Assembly: GCF_000003195.3 (NCBI RefSeq)
Contig: NC_012874.2
Coordinates: 62,253,768-62,317,767, forward strand
From: Sorghum bicolor
Lineage: Eukaryota; Streptophyta; Magnoliopsida; Poales; Poaceae
Direction of reading: 5' to 3'
DNA: 64,000 bases
Both the position numbers and the translations under genes were made by a program. Below the pieces are notes generated by a model. That model had not been told where the DNA came from. It made no database searches and worked only from the letters and a program-made list of their open reading frames with translations. Positions 42,433-53,900 of this stretch are shown here, one piece after another (position 1 is the stretch's first letter; every line of letters starts with the position of its first letter).

Positions 42433-45400
42433 TCACATCACTCCGCCGGCCGTCTTGCTGTGTCGCAGGCAGAAGGACTTGAGCCTGTCAAGGCCGTCTT
42501 CGAGAGAAGATGGGTCAATTGCAAAGGTGATCCGGAGCCAATCCTTGCATCCCACAACACGTCCTGACAAGAAGTTGTTTCCACCATGTTACATTACAGT
42601 ACGTCTCAAACACAAAAGGTGATCTCGATCTCAAGGTGGATGCAAAAAATGTCTTGTACTACTAAACAGATTGATGAACTGATGTGTATTAGTTCTACAA
42701 CTATAGTTTCAAAAGAATCAATCATGTATATATTCAGGAGAATAATAAAGCACCTGGCAGAACAACCACTGATTCTTCCTTTGCCAGCCGGCAGCAGAAG
42801 TCCATGTCATCTTTGATGTCCTTCAGGCAGGACAGATCCAGTTTCACCTGTAGCAGGTGATGGGAATTTTACACCAGAATGTTAGCGAATCCCTCAGGAC
42901 GTCTCTTGCAACATGGAAGAGAAAATGTGTAGTGAATCATCACAGACCATTACAAACATGGATCCCATTGGTTTGCTTGGGCATGTGATTCCGTTGATGT
43001 GCTTCATCTTTTCCCAGCACATGTCTGCACTTTCTTTGAGAATTTTGATGGTCTTTTGGAAGAATTCCTCCTTTGAGTTCTCCAGGAGGTTTGGAACTGC
43101 TCCCTAACCAACAGAATTTTGTGATGTCATTTTAGTGGATGCAAACCATTATATTTCCTATGCACAATTTCAAGGCTTGCAAGAAAATGGCAATGCAGTT
43201 ACAGTCACCTGAACAAATGTTGTAGGATCAGAGCAGATATAATGATAGGTCCTGATGCTAGCGGCTACCTGAAAGAAGAAAAAACTTGTGTAAGCATTGT
43301 GCGACTACATTTTGCATTGTACCTTCATTTAATTCCAAAATCTGAAGAACAGCTTCACTATTAAATCAGGATGCGAGCACCCTGCACATTCTATTAAATG
43401 AAATACAAACAAACTTTCCAATACTAATTATCACATAACCAATGTTCAAGCATGAGATGTAGTAAATGAGAACCTTGGTTCTCTGAAATACACCATTAGG
43501 ATCATTTGTAACAATCCATCCAAGCCGCCAACCGGGCACCAGCCATCTCTTTGATAATGACCCCAGTGTGAGCACTGGAGCCACAGCCCCAAACACACCC
43601 ATCGGCACAAATTTCCTCTCTCCAAATGTCAAGTGTGCATAAGCCTCATCTGCTATTACAAATATGCCAAGCTTCCGTGCCGTCTCAGCAACCTAGAAAA
43701 TCATGGACACACACAAATAGGCATTCAGACTACTACCCAGAGCAGTCAACTAAGGCAGAACCAGAGATAGCTTATATTAGAACATGCCTTGGCCAGGTGC
43801 TCATAGGAGTACACATTGCCACATGGGTTTCCTGGGTTGATAATGACAATGGCAACAGTATTCTTGTCTGCAAGAGCTTGGACACACTCAGTGTCAACCT
43901 CCCAGTCTTTCCCAGGTAGAAGATCGAAGTACCGGGCTTCCATTCCGTTGAAAACAGCACGCGCCTCATAGAACTTGTAGCCAGGCCTTGGTAGCAAGAT
44001 GTTGGCACCAGGACGAGCTAACACAGAGCAGATTATCTCAATTGCTTGAGCACAGCCGTTTGTGAGGTAGACATCATCAAGTGACAATTCATATGGCAAA
44101 TCACGGGATAAGTACTGTGCAATGGACCTGAAATTTGTGGTTAATTTAGAGTTGTGAAGAACATAGATGTATAATGCAATGTGTAGTAATTGGAAACAAA
44201 TAAAACTGTGTATGTTGTACTGAAATAGCCATATAAATGTCTAATGGGAGAAAATTTCAGTGTGCAAGCTCCTAGGAATCAAGAGACTGAACACATAGGA
44301 CAGGTGCAGGATTCAGTTATTATTTCACCGTGAACCTGTAACTGATGCGCACACAAAAAAAAAAGTGAATCTTATAGTTGGAACATGAACCAAGGTGGAA
44401 ACCAATATTTCCCCTTGTACTGTTGATATTATTAGTGGCTACCAAAGTAAGCTGGCCAAGACAAACATTGGAAGATGTAAGGTTCAGTGATTCCCAAACA
44501 GAGCAGGATCCATAGATTGTGTTAGCTAGAACTGACTATTAAAATCCTGCTGACTTCAGAAATAATAAGACAGGGAAGTCAAAGGGCCTTTCCACAGCTG
44601 GGATAATACAGATGGTAAAAAATACAGAAGATCCGATATTAGCATTCATTTTAATTAATTTAACGTCACTATAGATATCCATATTCATATATGATTCTGA
44701 TATACTTATAACATACTGCACAGGTGCATCCAAAAAATCATTTTTTATGATCTTTCTCTATCCATTTCCAGAACCGTATTAAAAAAATGTAAAAAATATC
44801 CGACATTATTTTTAGCTGTAAATGACAAGTAGTTCATAAAACCGTCTAAAATTTAGATGATGTTAATTTTATTATCACAAATGTTATTCACCATTTGAAA
44901 GATTTAAAAGTTTTCTCTTTGGTAATGACATTATACTGATTTTAATATCATTACGTCTAATTGATTTAAGCACCTTAATTATTCATATACTAATAAAATT
45001 ACTTTTTCTATATTTAATTTATTTATTGATAAATATTTAGCTATAGTTTTGTTGATTTCCAAAATTAATTAGATATCCAAACGCGAAGCCTAATTAGAGG
45101 TATCCATTTCGGTATTTGCAACCTGTAATATCGATAACCATATCAAATTTGAATGAACATGTATTAATATATTCTATGCGAATTCGATTCCAATCCCAAA
45201 TCCATCTCTATCCACAGCACCTTTCACTTGTCTGTTTGTGTGGTATCCAGACTCCATAGCACCAATCCAACAGTGACTCACTTGTCTATTTGTGTGGTAT
45301 ATATATATATATGGTATCATATGCCTTGTTTACTTTCTAAAAATTTTATAAAATTTTTCAAGATTCTTCATATCACATCGAATCTTGCGGCAAATGCATG

Positions 45401-46225
45401 AAACATTAAATATAGATTAAAAAAACTAACTGCATAGTTTGTCTGTAATTTATGAGACGAATCTTTTAAGCTTAATTAGTCTATGATTAGACAAGATTTA
45501 TCAAATACAAACAAAAATACTACAATATTCATTTTGCAAAAAAAATTATAACTAAAGAAGGCCTTATTCCTACCCTGTGACTGTTTGCTGTGTGTGATAA
45601 TGTGTGAGCTGACATCACAGAGATGCTGTTTTTGTTTTCTCCGGCAAACTGAGATACCACCAGTACCAACAATTTCGTTTCTGAATCATACCATTCACCA
45701 CGATGAATCAAAATATGAAAATTTTCGACTGTCAAATGCCAGCACCAGTTTACTGTTTACTCCTCATTCTATTTAAGCACGATTTCGATTAACATGCATC
45801 TAGTAAGAATTTAATTTAAACAAGCAAAGGAAGCAACAGAGATAGAGAAAGCAGCCGATCCGTTGAGCTGCCAAGAAGTCAGTTATCTCATCTCACCTCC
45901 GTGCTGGCTCAAGGCCGACGCAGGTGGAGTAGGAGTTGTACTCGCCGGACTGCAGCGCGCCGGCGACGGCGTCCACGGCCTCCGGCGCCGTCCGGAAGCA
46001 CGGGAACGCCGACGGGTCGCCGTGGCCCATCGGGATCACCGGCCTTCCACCAGCGCCGCCGCCGCCGCCGGCAACCATCTCGGCCTTGATCTTGGCTAGC
46101 ACGCCGCGCACCGAGAGCGACATCAGGCCCAGGAGCCTCTCGTTCGGCTCGAAGTTCCACGAGTCCGGGACCCGGAAAGCCGCCGCCACCTCGCCATTGC
46201 TGGCGCTGCCGCTGCTGTTCTCCAT
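42433..46225 (-). CDS. Aminotransferase gene 1 (tyrosine/nicotianamine aminotransferase family), 442 aa
   Basis: Seven exons read on the minus strand: 46225-45897, 44127-43788, 43692-43474, 43268-43209, 43103-42948, 42847-42754, 42563-42433. The joined frame is 1329 bases, intact. It encodes a fold-type I PLP aminotransferase. Visible motifs: [11 protein letters not shown] and SGEYNSYS near the N-terminus, NGCAQAIE (cofactor pocket), [17 protein letters not shown] (Asp238, Tyr241), SLSKRW with PLP Lys271, PGWRLGW, and Arg410 in WLRITF for the substrate carboxylate. Family members transaminate tyrosine or nicotianamine; grasses need the latter for mugineic-acid iron chelators. Which substrate applies here cannot be read from sequence. 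No targeting peptide is evident, so it is probably cytosolic. Intron 2 has a GC donor. The start MENSSGS was chosen because it aligns with MEKSAGN of gene 2. Confidence 0.92.
43693..43787 (-). other. GC-AG intron 2 of gene 1
   Basis: The donor is AAG|GCATGT and the acceptor CTAG. The only phase-compatible splice that keeps the LAK|VAETARK continuity uses the GC donor. It is conserved at 52144-52237 in gene 2. Confidence 0.8.
44599..45210. mobile_element. hAT-like non-autonomous insertion in intron 1 of gene 1
   Basis: It is flanked by the 8-base duplication TCCACAGC (44591-44598 and 45211-45218). Gene 2 has the uninterrupted site (CTTTCCACAGCACCAGTC near 53384). The 612-base insert is AT-rich, without coding capacity. 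Its ends (TGGGATAATAC and the complement of CCATCTCTA) match only weakly as inverted repeats. Confidence 0.75.
45298..45313. repeat. (AT)n microsatellite
   Basis: About eight TA units in intron 1. Confidence 0.85.
45323..45563. mobile_element. Tourist-like MITE in intron 1 of gene 1
   Basis: Ends GCCTTGTTTACTTTC and ACTAAAGAAGGCC; the interior (TCACATCGAATCTT, ATTAAATATAGATTA, GAGACGAATCTTTT, CTACAATATTC) is shared with the MITEs at 46439, 54944 and 55313. The target duplication is not clear. Confidence 0.75.
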
Positions 46226-46330
46226 CGCCGAGTCGTGATTGCTCTGGCGATGTGCGAGAGAGGTTTGGCTACTGCGAGCTGACGAGAGTGGCGGGGTGGA
46301 TGTGTGTGGAGTGTGCACGTCGTCCGCCTA

Positions 46331-46337
46331 CTTATAG
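46331..46337 (-). promoter_or_regulatory. TATA box of aminotransferase gene 1
   Basis: CTATAAG on the minus strand, 106 bases before the ATG; the same CTATAAGTAG context is at 55257-55266 for gene 2. Confidence 0.65.
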
Positions 46338-46438
46338 CAGTGTTAGCAGAGTCTAACTTGGGGAGTAAGAAGGTGAGAGAAACAGAGAGGAACCACCATC
46401 TTCATCTTGGGGAGGAAGGAGGGATGAAGGAAGAATAA

Positions 46439-46670
46439 GGCCTTGTTCAGTTCGCGAAAATTTTTGGTTTTTGCTATTTTAGTATTTTCGTTTGTATGTG
46501 GCAAATATTATCGAATTATAGAGTAACTAGGCTCAAAAGATTCGTCTCGTAAATTACAGACAAACTGTGTAATTAGTTTTTATTTTCATCTATATTTAAT
46601 GATTTATGCATGTGTACAAAGATTCGATGTGATGCGAAATCTTGAAAATTTTTGGAAACTAAACAAGGCC
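46439..46670. mobile_element. Tourist-like MITE upstream of gene 1, TAA duplication
   Basis: 232 bases, GGCCTTGTTCAGTT ... AACTAAACAAGGCC, flanked by TAA (46436-46438 and 46671-46673). It lies about 100 bases upstream of the TATA box. Confidence 0.88.
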
Positions 46671-46673
46671 TAA

Positions 46674-46980
46674 CAAGAGTAGTAGATGACGATGAATGAT
46701 TGATTGAGGAGGATTCAGAGATCGCACTACAACTACACAAATGGTTACGTTACGTGTCGTCCTCTTGTTTTTGTCTGTTTTTCTTTCCCTTTATTAGGAA
46801 TGCTGTCTTATCATCATAATACACATGCTAATCTGAATCTGAATCTGGAATTTAAATATATGCTGAGAAGAGATCTTGTTATCCATGCGGATGCGGAGTA
46901 AAATTAGTATTGATAAAATTCGACGGTTACAATTATCAGATAATTAATTTAAAAATGGATGCCATCGACATTTTTAAAAA
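46674..46980. other. No gene seen
   Basis: AT-rich intergenic sequence between the MITE and a LINE tail. Confidence 0.5.
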
Positions 46981-47240
46981 ATATCCCAGCCCCAGTGCAA
47001 GGCTGCAGGATGATCTTCAAAATAGAAATTTGTCTTAGTTATCCTAAGAGCAAAATCAGCCTACCACCCCGCTATTGATTTATGGCTAGAAGTTTATGTA
47101 CGTATAACAACCCATTCTGTTTTGTTTGTAATCTTCTTTGTTTCTTGATTGATCTCTGTATTTGGAACCTTTAACTTTTTTTTTACAATAAAAGGACAGT
47201 AGGGATTAAACCCCTCATTTTTTCCCTAAAAAAAAAAGGA
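46981..47240 (+). mobile_element. LINE 3'-end relic
   Basis: The end of a LINE coding region (LVILRAKS-like with a stop inside) is followed by a T-rich 3' untranslated tail with AATAAAAGG and an A-run at 47230-47239. Its coding end resembles the minus-strand relic at 50160-50560. Confidence 0.6.
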
Positions 47241-48397
47241 TTACCCGAGTCTTATAACAGAATCATCTCACTATTTAATGCATGCCCAACATGTCCGAAA
47301 ACTAAAAGTTTACCATAGATTTTATTTTGTACATTGTTATCAGCGGATAGGTTTGCCAGTAATTCTATTACTACTGCTTTAGCCTTTAAATATGTTTTTC
47401 TATTATATAACCTAGTAGCCCGCTAGCCAGAATGAGCCAAATGACATAAAAAAATTGTGTTCAGCTGATGTTTTATGGCTCCTTTTTATAACTTGTTTAT
47501 TTTCATAAGCACATGCCAGAGTATCTGCTTACTCAAGTAATCTTCAGTTATCCTAAGTTAAATCATAATAAGATTGAAAAAAATTGTATAAAAATAATAA
47601 TAATATTTATGACACCAAATTAGTAGTTATAGTATATATTTTTGTAATTTATCTTTTTAATAACATGATAGATTTAGAGTCATGTACAATTTTCGTTTAC
47701 ACCTAAACTTGTCGTTGAGTTTTTAACACACTCTTGAACTCAAATTTATAATTTATCTGACTTTTAAAACTAGATGTGATATGCACCCCCTTGACCACTT
47801 CAAAAGTGGTTTACTAACATGTCAGTAGGCCCACAAAGTCAGGTGGTCTCTCACTTTCTTTTACATAAGAAAGTCATAACTTTTTCATATTAAATTGTAT
47901 GAATACAAACATTATATTACAAACTTAGAGCTGTTGCTGATTATTTGGACATGTAAGTATGAATGGATTTGATTTGCTAAGTCACGTAATGAATGTGGCT
48001 ATTTTTCAATTTTCTTACTGGTTGTAAAATTATTTTGTGGGCTGCAATTTGGGCTCCAATGATTGTAAATGGGATAAGCCGGTACAAAAGAATAATGGGC
48101 TAGCTAAAAATAGAGTCAAATATATGTGGCCCATATATGAATGAGACTAAAGTATGTATTATGGGCCCATGTAAGTACTGGGCCTAATTCAGAAAAGAAT
48201 AATGGGGTAACTAAAAATAGAACGGGTTTTGCTGGGCCTCAAAGATTTTGTGACGATTTAAATCTTCATATTAAACTGGCCAGGTCATACCCTAATCCCC
48301 GCAACGTCACATGACAACAATATTTTAGGATGTTTTCTTTTATCCTTTGTGGCACCTGCATAGCCATTTATGGTGAATGTTTTGCAACGTTTTCTTT
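47241..48397. other. No gene seen
   Basis: 1.15 kb of AT-rich sequence. No coding evidence on either strand; no clear element ends. Confidence 0.5.
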
Positions 48398-49345
48398 ACT
48401 TTTTTTTTCGAAAAACGCTGGTAGAAATGCCAGGCAAATATATTAATATAGAGGAGAAAACAGACAAAGTACAAGCGGAAAAAAAACTAGAAACCAACAA
48501 ACCAAAAGGCCCAAATGAGGGGTTTAGGCCCTCAAGGCAAAAAGGGCAAACGGCCTAAACCATAGGCAAAATTTCTCGTAATCGCTTGGCTCTCGCACTA
48601 CACCAAAGTCGAACCTCTTCCTTGATCTTTGCAATCAGCATTGTCGGTGATTTGTATTGGTGCTCAAGTATCCTTGCATTTCGCTCTTTTCAAAGCTCCT
48701 ATGTGACAAGAAGTGTCATCGGTCTTACTGCTTTACATGGAGAAGATGTTAACATCCCAACTGAACGCCACCACTGGACCATAGAATCCATGTTGTTCCA
48801 TCTTTTATGGCTAGGAAATTTTCCATTGGTCCAAAAGCGTATTGCTTCCCATATTTGCTTTGAGTATTTGCAACGAGCGAAGAGATGGATGGCCGATTCA
48901 ATTGTGGACATGCACAGAGGACAAAATTGTGGTCGGGACAACCGCGAGCTGCCAACCGATCAGCTGTCCAAAGTCGATTTTGTATCGCTAGCCATGCAAA
49001 AACTTGCAAGATGGAGCTGCCCAAGTTTTCCAAATTAACTTGTCAAAATTTGGGGTTACTGCAACTATGAATTGTGCCAGGTATGCTGAGCGAGCTGTGT
49101 ATTCTCCAGTTGGAGTGAGCTTCCATGTAATTTGATCCTGAATGTCCGGATTTAGTTCCACCTCATGTAGTCTTTCCCAAAGGCGAGTGAGTAAAGTGGG
49201 TGAAATGTTGTGTAGTATCAAACCTCAAAAGATTGACGTCCCTCACCCAATTGTTGTCAGTTAAAGCTTGTTGCACAGCTCTGTTCTTTCTCTTGCAGAT
49301 GTGGAAAATCAAGGGGGCCACGTCCTTTGGACATTCTCCATTCCA
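48398..49345 (-). mobile_element. LINE relic, 3' end with zf-RVT
   Basis: Minus-strand pieces in changing frames: PLIFHICKRKNRAV near 49290, ITWKLTPTGEYTARSAYLAQF (49080-49140), WKTWAAPSCKF, WLAIQNRLWTADRLAARGC (about 48960), the Cys/His piece CPLCMSTIESAIHLFARC, and ERNARILEHQYKS with KIKEEVRLWC at the end. It ends in a poly(A) on the minus strand (T-run 48399-48407). At least two frameshifts and a missing RT. Confidence 0.82.
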
Positions 49346-49379
49346 TCAGGTTGACATTTTCTAAAGTTAAGCATGCAGC

Positions 49380-49930
49380 CTACGGACCAAAGGCACGACT
49401 CAAAGCACAGTGATTTGGCCCAGCTTGAGCACGGCACAACTCGATCCCAATCGTGCCCATGCCAGCCCGAAGCATGTAGCGGGCCATGCTTGGACCGGCC
49501 CCTTGGCCCACTGGACGGCACGGCTCGGCCCGCTTTTAACAACAGGGACGGTGCCGCCCTGGTATGAGGGAACTTGTGAAACTTGTGACTTTTGGCATGT
49601 GAAATATGATATGTGAGTATATTGTGTTATGTGAATTGTAAAGTATCAAGGTCTGTGACTTGAATGTAATTTACTTATGCTTTGTTGAATTCTATATTAA
49701 ATTTGGTGTTTTTCATATAGTGGACTATGGGTCGCCCCGGTGGACTATTGGGCCTCGTGCTTTTTGGGCCGGCTTGGCCCGAAAATCAGCCCGCATGCCG
49801 TGCTTGGGCCGTCAGGCAGGCACGGTAGCCTGTGGAGACACGGCCCGGTGGCATGCGGGCTATATGGCCCGTGCCCTATCGGGCCGTGCCTAACATGGCC
49901 CCATGCCATGGCGAGCTAGGCAAGCCTGTT
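49380..49930. repeat. GC-rich GGCCCG/CGGGCC-dense block of unknown class
   Basis: Two GC-rich stretches (49380-49550 and 49720-49915) dense in GGCCCG, CGGGCC and GCCGTGC, separated by AT-rich sequence. The halves look partly inverted to each other, as in grass hAT-type repeats. I cannot set ends. Confidence 0.5.
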
Positions 49931-50159
49931 GCTCAACTTTAACATTTTCTTTACTTGGTAACGAAGAAAAATAACCGTCGTAAATCAACGGTGAAGGTAT
50001 GAACCTTGCAAAAAGTAGGACGAGAATATCAATTTTGTCAAAGAACACTTTTAGTTATGGGTATTAGGTGATTAATGCATTTTTTTGTTGCACCGTGCGT
50101 TGTAAGTTGTGAAACATGTGACACACTGTAATTTTTAGTTTCCACAATGTAAATGCAAC
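49931..50159. other. No gene seen
   Basis: Unremarkable AT-rich intergenic sequence. Confidence 0.4.
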
Positions 50160-50560
50160 ATTGTATTTTTGTAAGGGAACAGGAGGGATAAAAGACCCCT
50201 GCTAAAATTTAATTTATTAAAAGGGGAACAAAAGTTACAAATGTTACAAAGCAAACAAAACGGATCAAGAAACAAAAAAGGAAACAAAGAAGATAAGAAA
50301 AAGGTTACGCAAGGACTTCTAACAAAATAAATTACAAAGCGGAAACTATCCATTGATCTATGAAGGGGTGATACTTCGCCTTTGCTCTTAGCAAAACTAA
50401 GGCCAACTCTTTCTTGAATATTGTCTTGCAGCGGTGAAGAGAAGGAGGCACGTCATTGAAAATAGCTTGCGCACGGAGGTTGAAGATGTGTGCTGCTGCT
50501 TAATAAAAGATAAAAGCGCACGAACACTAGCTAGGGCCTAGTTGCCCCATGGCCATGGTA
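50160..50560 (-). mobile_element. LINE 3'-end relic
   Basis: Minus-strand translation gives VPPSLHRCKTIFKKELALVL and RAKAKYHPFIDQW, the end of a LINE ORF2. A T-rich tail with TTTTAATAAATTAAATTTTAGC ends near 50160. Confidence 0.65.
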
Positions 50561-50877
50561 TGGCATCAAAAATTTGTGCTGGCAGCGGATTGAACGGTGG
50601 GTGGATTTGCTGGATTGGAAGGCTCTATGTACCGGATGTTACAATTTTGATAATGTATAGGATAACTCAACAGGTCGACTTATAATTTAGAACGATGGGA
50701 GTACAAGGGAAGCATTGGTTTCACTTCGAAAGTTAATAGACCAAACGTGATGGAATCATGCAAGAGGTGGAGTCTTGTACACTTCAGATCCCCTAAAATT
50801 CGTGTTGTGCCTACTCACAGTAGATGGGTAGATGACAGACAAGCAGAGCCCATTGCTTATTACTACAGACCTGGAGG
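50561..50877. other. No gene seen
   Basis: Intergenic. The duplicated flank of the aminotransferase unit starts at about 50878. Confidence 0.45.
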
Positions 50878-50984
50878 ATCAAACATATCATCTTCGAGTG
50901 AAGATGATACAACATCATATATCTGTGTACAAGTTTATAACAGTTTTTCTGGTGTCGTCCCACAGAAGCGGTGAGTTTATCTTG

Positions 50985-53900
50985 TCACTTTGTCAGCTTC
51001 TTGTACCGCAAACAGAAGGACTTGAGCCTGTCAAGCCCATCTTCGAGAGAAGATGGATCAATTGCAAAGGTGATCCGAAGCCAATCCTTGTATCCCACAG
51101 CACATCCTGACATTTTGTTTCCAGCAAGTTACATATCAAATAAAAAGGTTGATCTCAAGGTGGATGGAAAAATGACTTGAACCAATCTGCATTCTAGAAA
51201 CTATAGTCTGAAATGAATCATATATTTTGATTTTGGAAGAACAATACCTGGCAGAACAACCACTAATTCTTCCTTTGCCAGCCGGCAGCAGAAGTCCATG
51301 TCATCTTTGATGTCCGACAGGCAAGATACATCCAGTTTCACCTGCAGCAAGTCAAGGGAACTTCACACATTGTTAGCAAATCCCTCATGGTGTCCTGCAA
51401 CATGGAAGAGTATATGTAGTGACTCACAGACCATTACAAACATGGATCCCTCTGGTTTGCTTGGGCATGTGATTGCGTTGATGTCCTTCAACTTTTCCCA
51501 GCATATATCTGCACTTTCTTTTAGAATTTTGATGGTTTTTTGGAAGAATTCCTCCTTTGTGTTCTCCAGAAGGTTTGGAATTGCTCCCTGACAAACAAAA
51601 TTTTGTGATTAAGTCGATGCAAACCATTATTTTACTATGTGCAAGGTCAAATCTTGCAGGAAAATCGCAATGCAGGTATAGTTACCTGGACAAATGTTGG
51701 AGGATCAGCGGAGATATCAAGGTAGCTCTTGATGCTGCCCACTACCTGAAAGAATAAAAAAGTTTGTATAAGCATCATTTCACTGCATTTAACGCCAAAT
51801 CTGAAGAATAACTTTTCTATGATCAGGCATGTCAGGACCCAGGCCATTTTGTTATATGAAATGCAAACCAACTTCCAATTCCGATTATCAGATAACAAGT
51901 GTTAAATCATGAAAAGTAAAGTACCTTAGTCATCTGAAATACACCATTCGGATCATTGGTAACTATCCATCCAAGCCGCCATCCAGGCACTACCCATTTC
52001 TTTGATATGGAACCCAGTGTGAGCACTGGAGCCACAGAACCAAACACACCCATCGGCACAAACTTCCTCTCTCCAAATGTCAAGTGTGCATAAACCTCAT
52101 CTGCTATGACAAATATGCCAAGCTTCCGCGCGGTCTCAGCAACCTAGTAAACCATGGACACAAATAGGCATTCAGGCTATTCCCCAAGAACCGTTAACTA
52201 TGTAAGGCAGAACCACTAGTAGCTTATTAGAACATGCCTTGGCCAGGTGCTCATAGGAGTACACATTGCCACAGGGGTTTCCTGGGTTGACAATGACCAT
52301 GGCAACAGTGTTCTTGTCAGCAAGAGCTTGGATGCCTTCAATGTCAACCTCCCAGTCTTTCTCAGGTAGAAGATCGAAGTATCGTGCTTCCATGCCATTG
52401 AAAACAGCGCGTGCCTCATAGAATAAGTAGCCAGGCCTTGAAACCAAGATGTTGGCACCAGGACGAGCTAACACAGAGCAGATTATCTCAATTGCTTGAG
52501 CACAGCCACTTGTGAGGTAGACATCATCAGGTGACAATGTATATGGCAAATCACAGGATAAGAACTGAGCAATGGACCTGAAATTTAAGGTTTTAAGCCA
52601 CCGTAAGGTCACCATATATGTCTAATGTTGTGAAGAACATAGATGTATAATGGAATTCTGATTAATTGGAACAAATTAAGTGTTGTGTAGTTTGTACTTC
52701 AAAGAAAATAACCATGAATGTCTGTTGGGAGAAAATTTCAGTGTCCAATCTCCTAGGCATCAAGAGACTGAACACATAGCATGTAGCACATGTGCAGGAT
52801 TCAGTCAATATTTTTTATGAACACAAACATGTACCACTTATCAAATAACCAAAAAACACGGAAACACGAAATGAAAAATGTCATGACTTCACAATCTAAG
52901 GAAGTGAATCTTATAGTTGGAACATGAACTAAGGTGCAAAGCAATATTTGCCCTTGTAGTGTTGATGTTAGTGGGTATCACATAAAGTTCGCGGAGACAA
53001 TATTGGCAGACACCAGACACAATGTTCAGTGGTTCTGAAACAGAGAATGTTGATTTCAGCAATAATGAATTAATGTCGTACCAATCTTTTTTCTGAAATA
53101 AAGTGGGGAGGCAAACAACCTTTCCACAGCATCTGTCAATAGTTATTCCCTTGTATGTTTTTGTGGTATATATTGTACCATTCCTACCCGGTGAGTGTTT
53201 GCTATCACAGCAGGTTGCCCAAGACAATATTGGCAGATGTAAGGTTCAGTGATTCCCAAACAGAGCATACATTGTGTTAACTAGAACTGGCTATTGAAAT
53301 CATGCTGACTTCAGCAATAATGAATTAACAGTGTACAATCTCTTTTCCTTTCCGAAATAAGGTGAAGAAGTCAAAGGGCCTTTCCACAGCACCAGTCCTA
53401 TAGCAATTCACTTGTCAGTTTGCTGTGTGTGATCTCACAGATAGTGCTCTAGTTTTATCAGGAAATTGAAATACACCAGTACCAACAATTTTCTTAGTCA
53501 ATCATGTACCATTCACCATGATGAAAAATGAAAAATTTCTATTGTAAAATGCCAGCAACAGTTTACACGTCATATTATTTTAGCATCAAGCAGTTGGATT
53601 TGCATCTAAAAATAACATAAGCAAGGGAAACAAATGTGTAGTTTGCACTGAAACAACGTAACCATAAATTAAATGTGTCGGTAGAAAACTCCAGTGTTCA
53701 AGCTCATAGGCATAAAGAGACTGAACACATAGCAGGATAGCACAGGTGCATGATTCAGTTATTATTTCTTATGACGGTGAGCCTGTGACTGTCCTGTAAC
53801 TGATGAGATAACCCCCCCGGAGAAAAAATTCACGGAAACATGAAATGAAAAATGTCATGATTCATAATAATCTAAGGAAGTGAATCTTATAGTTGGGGAA

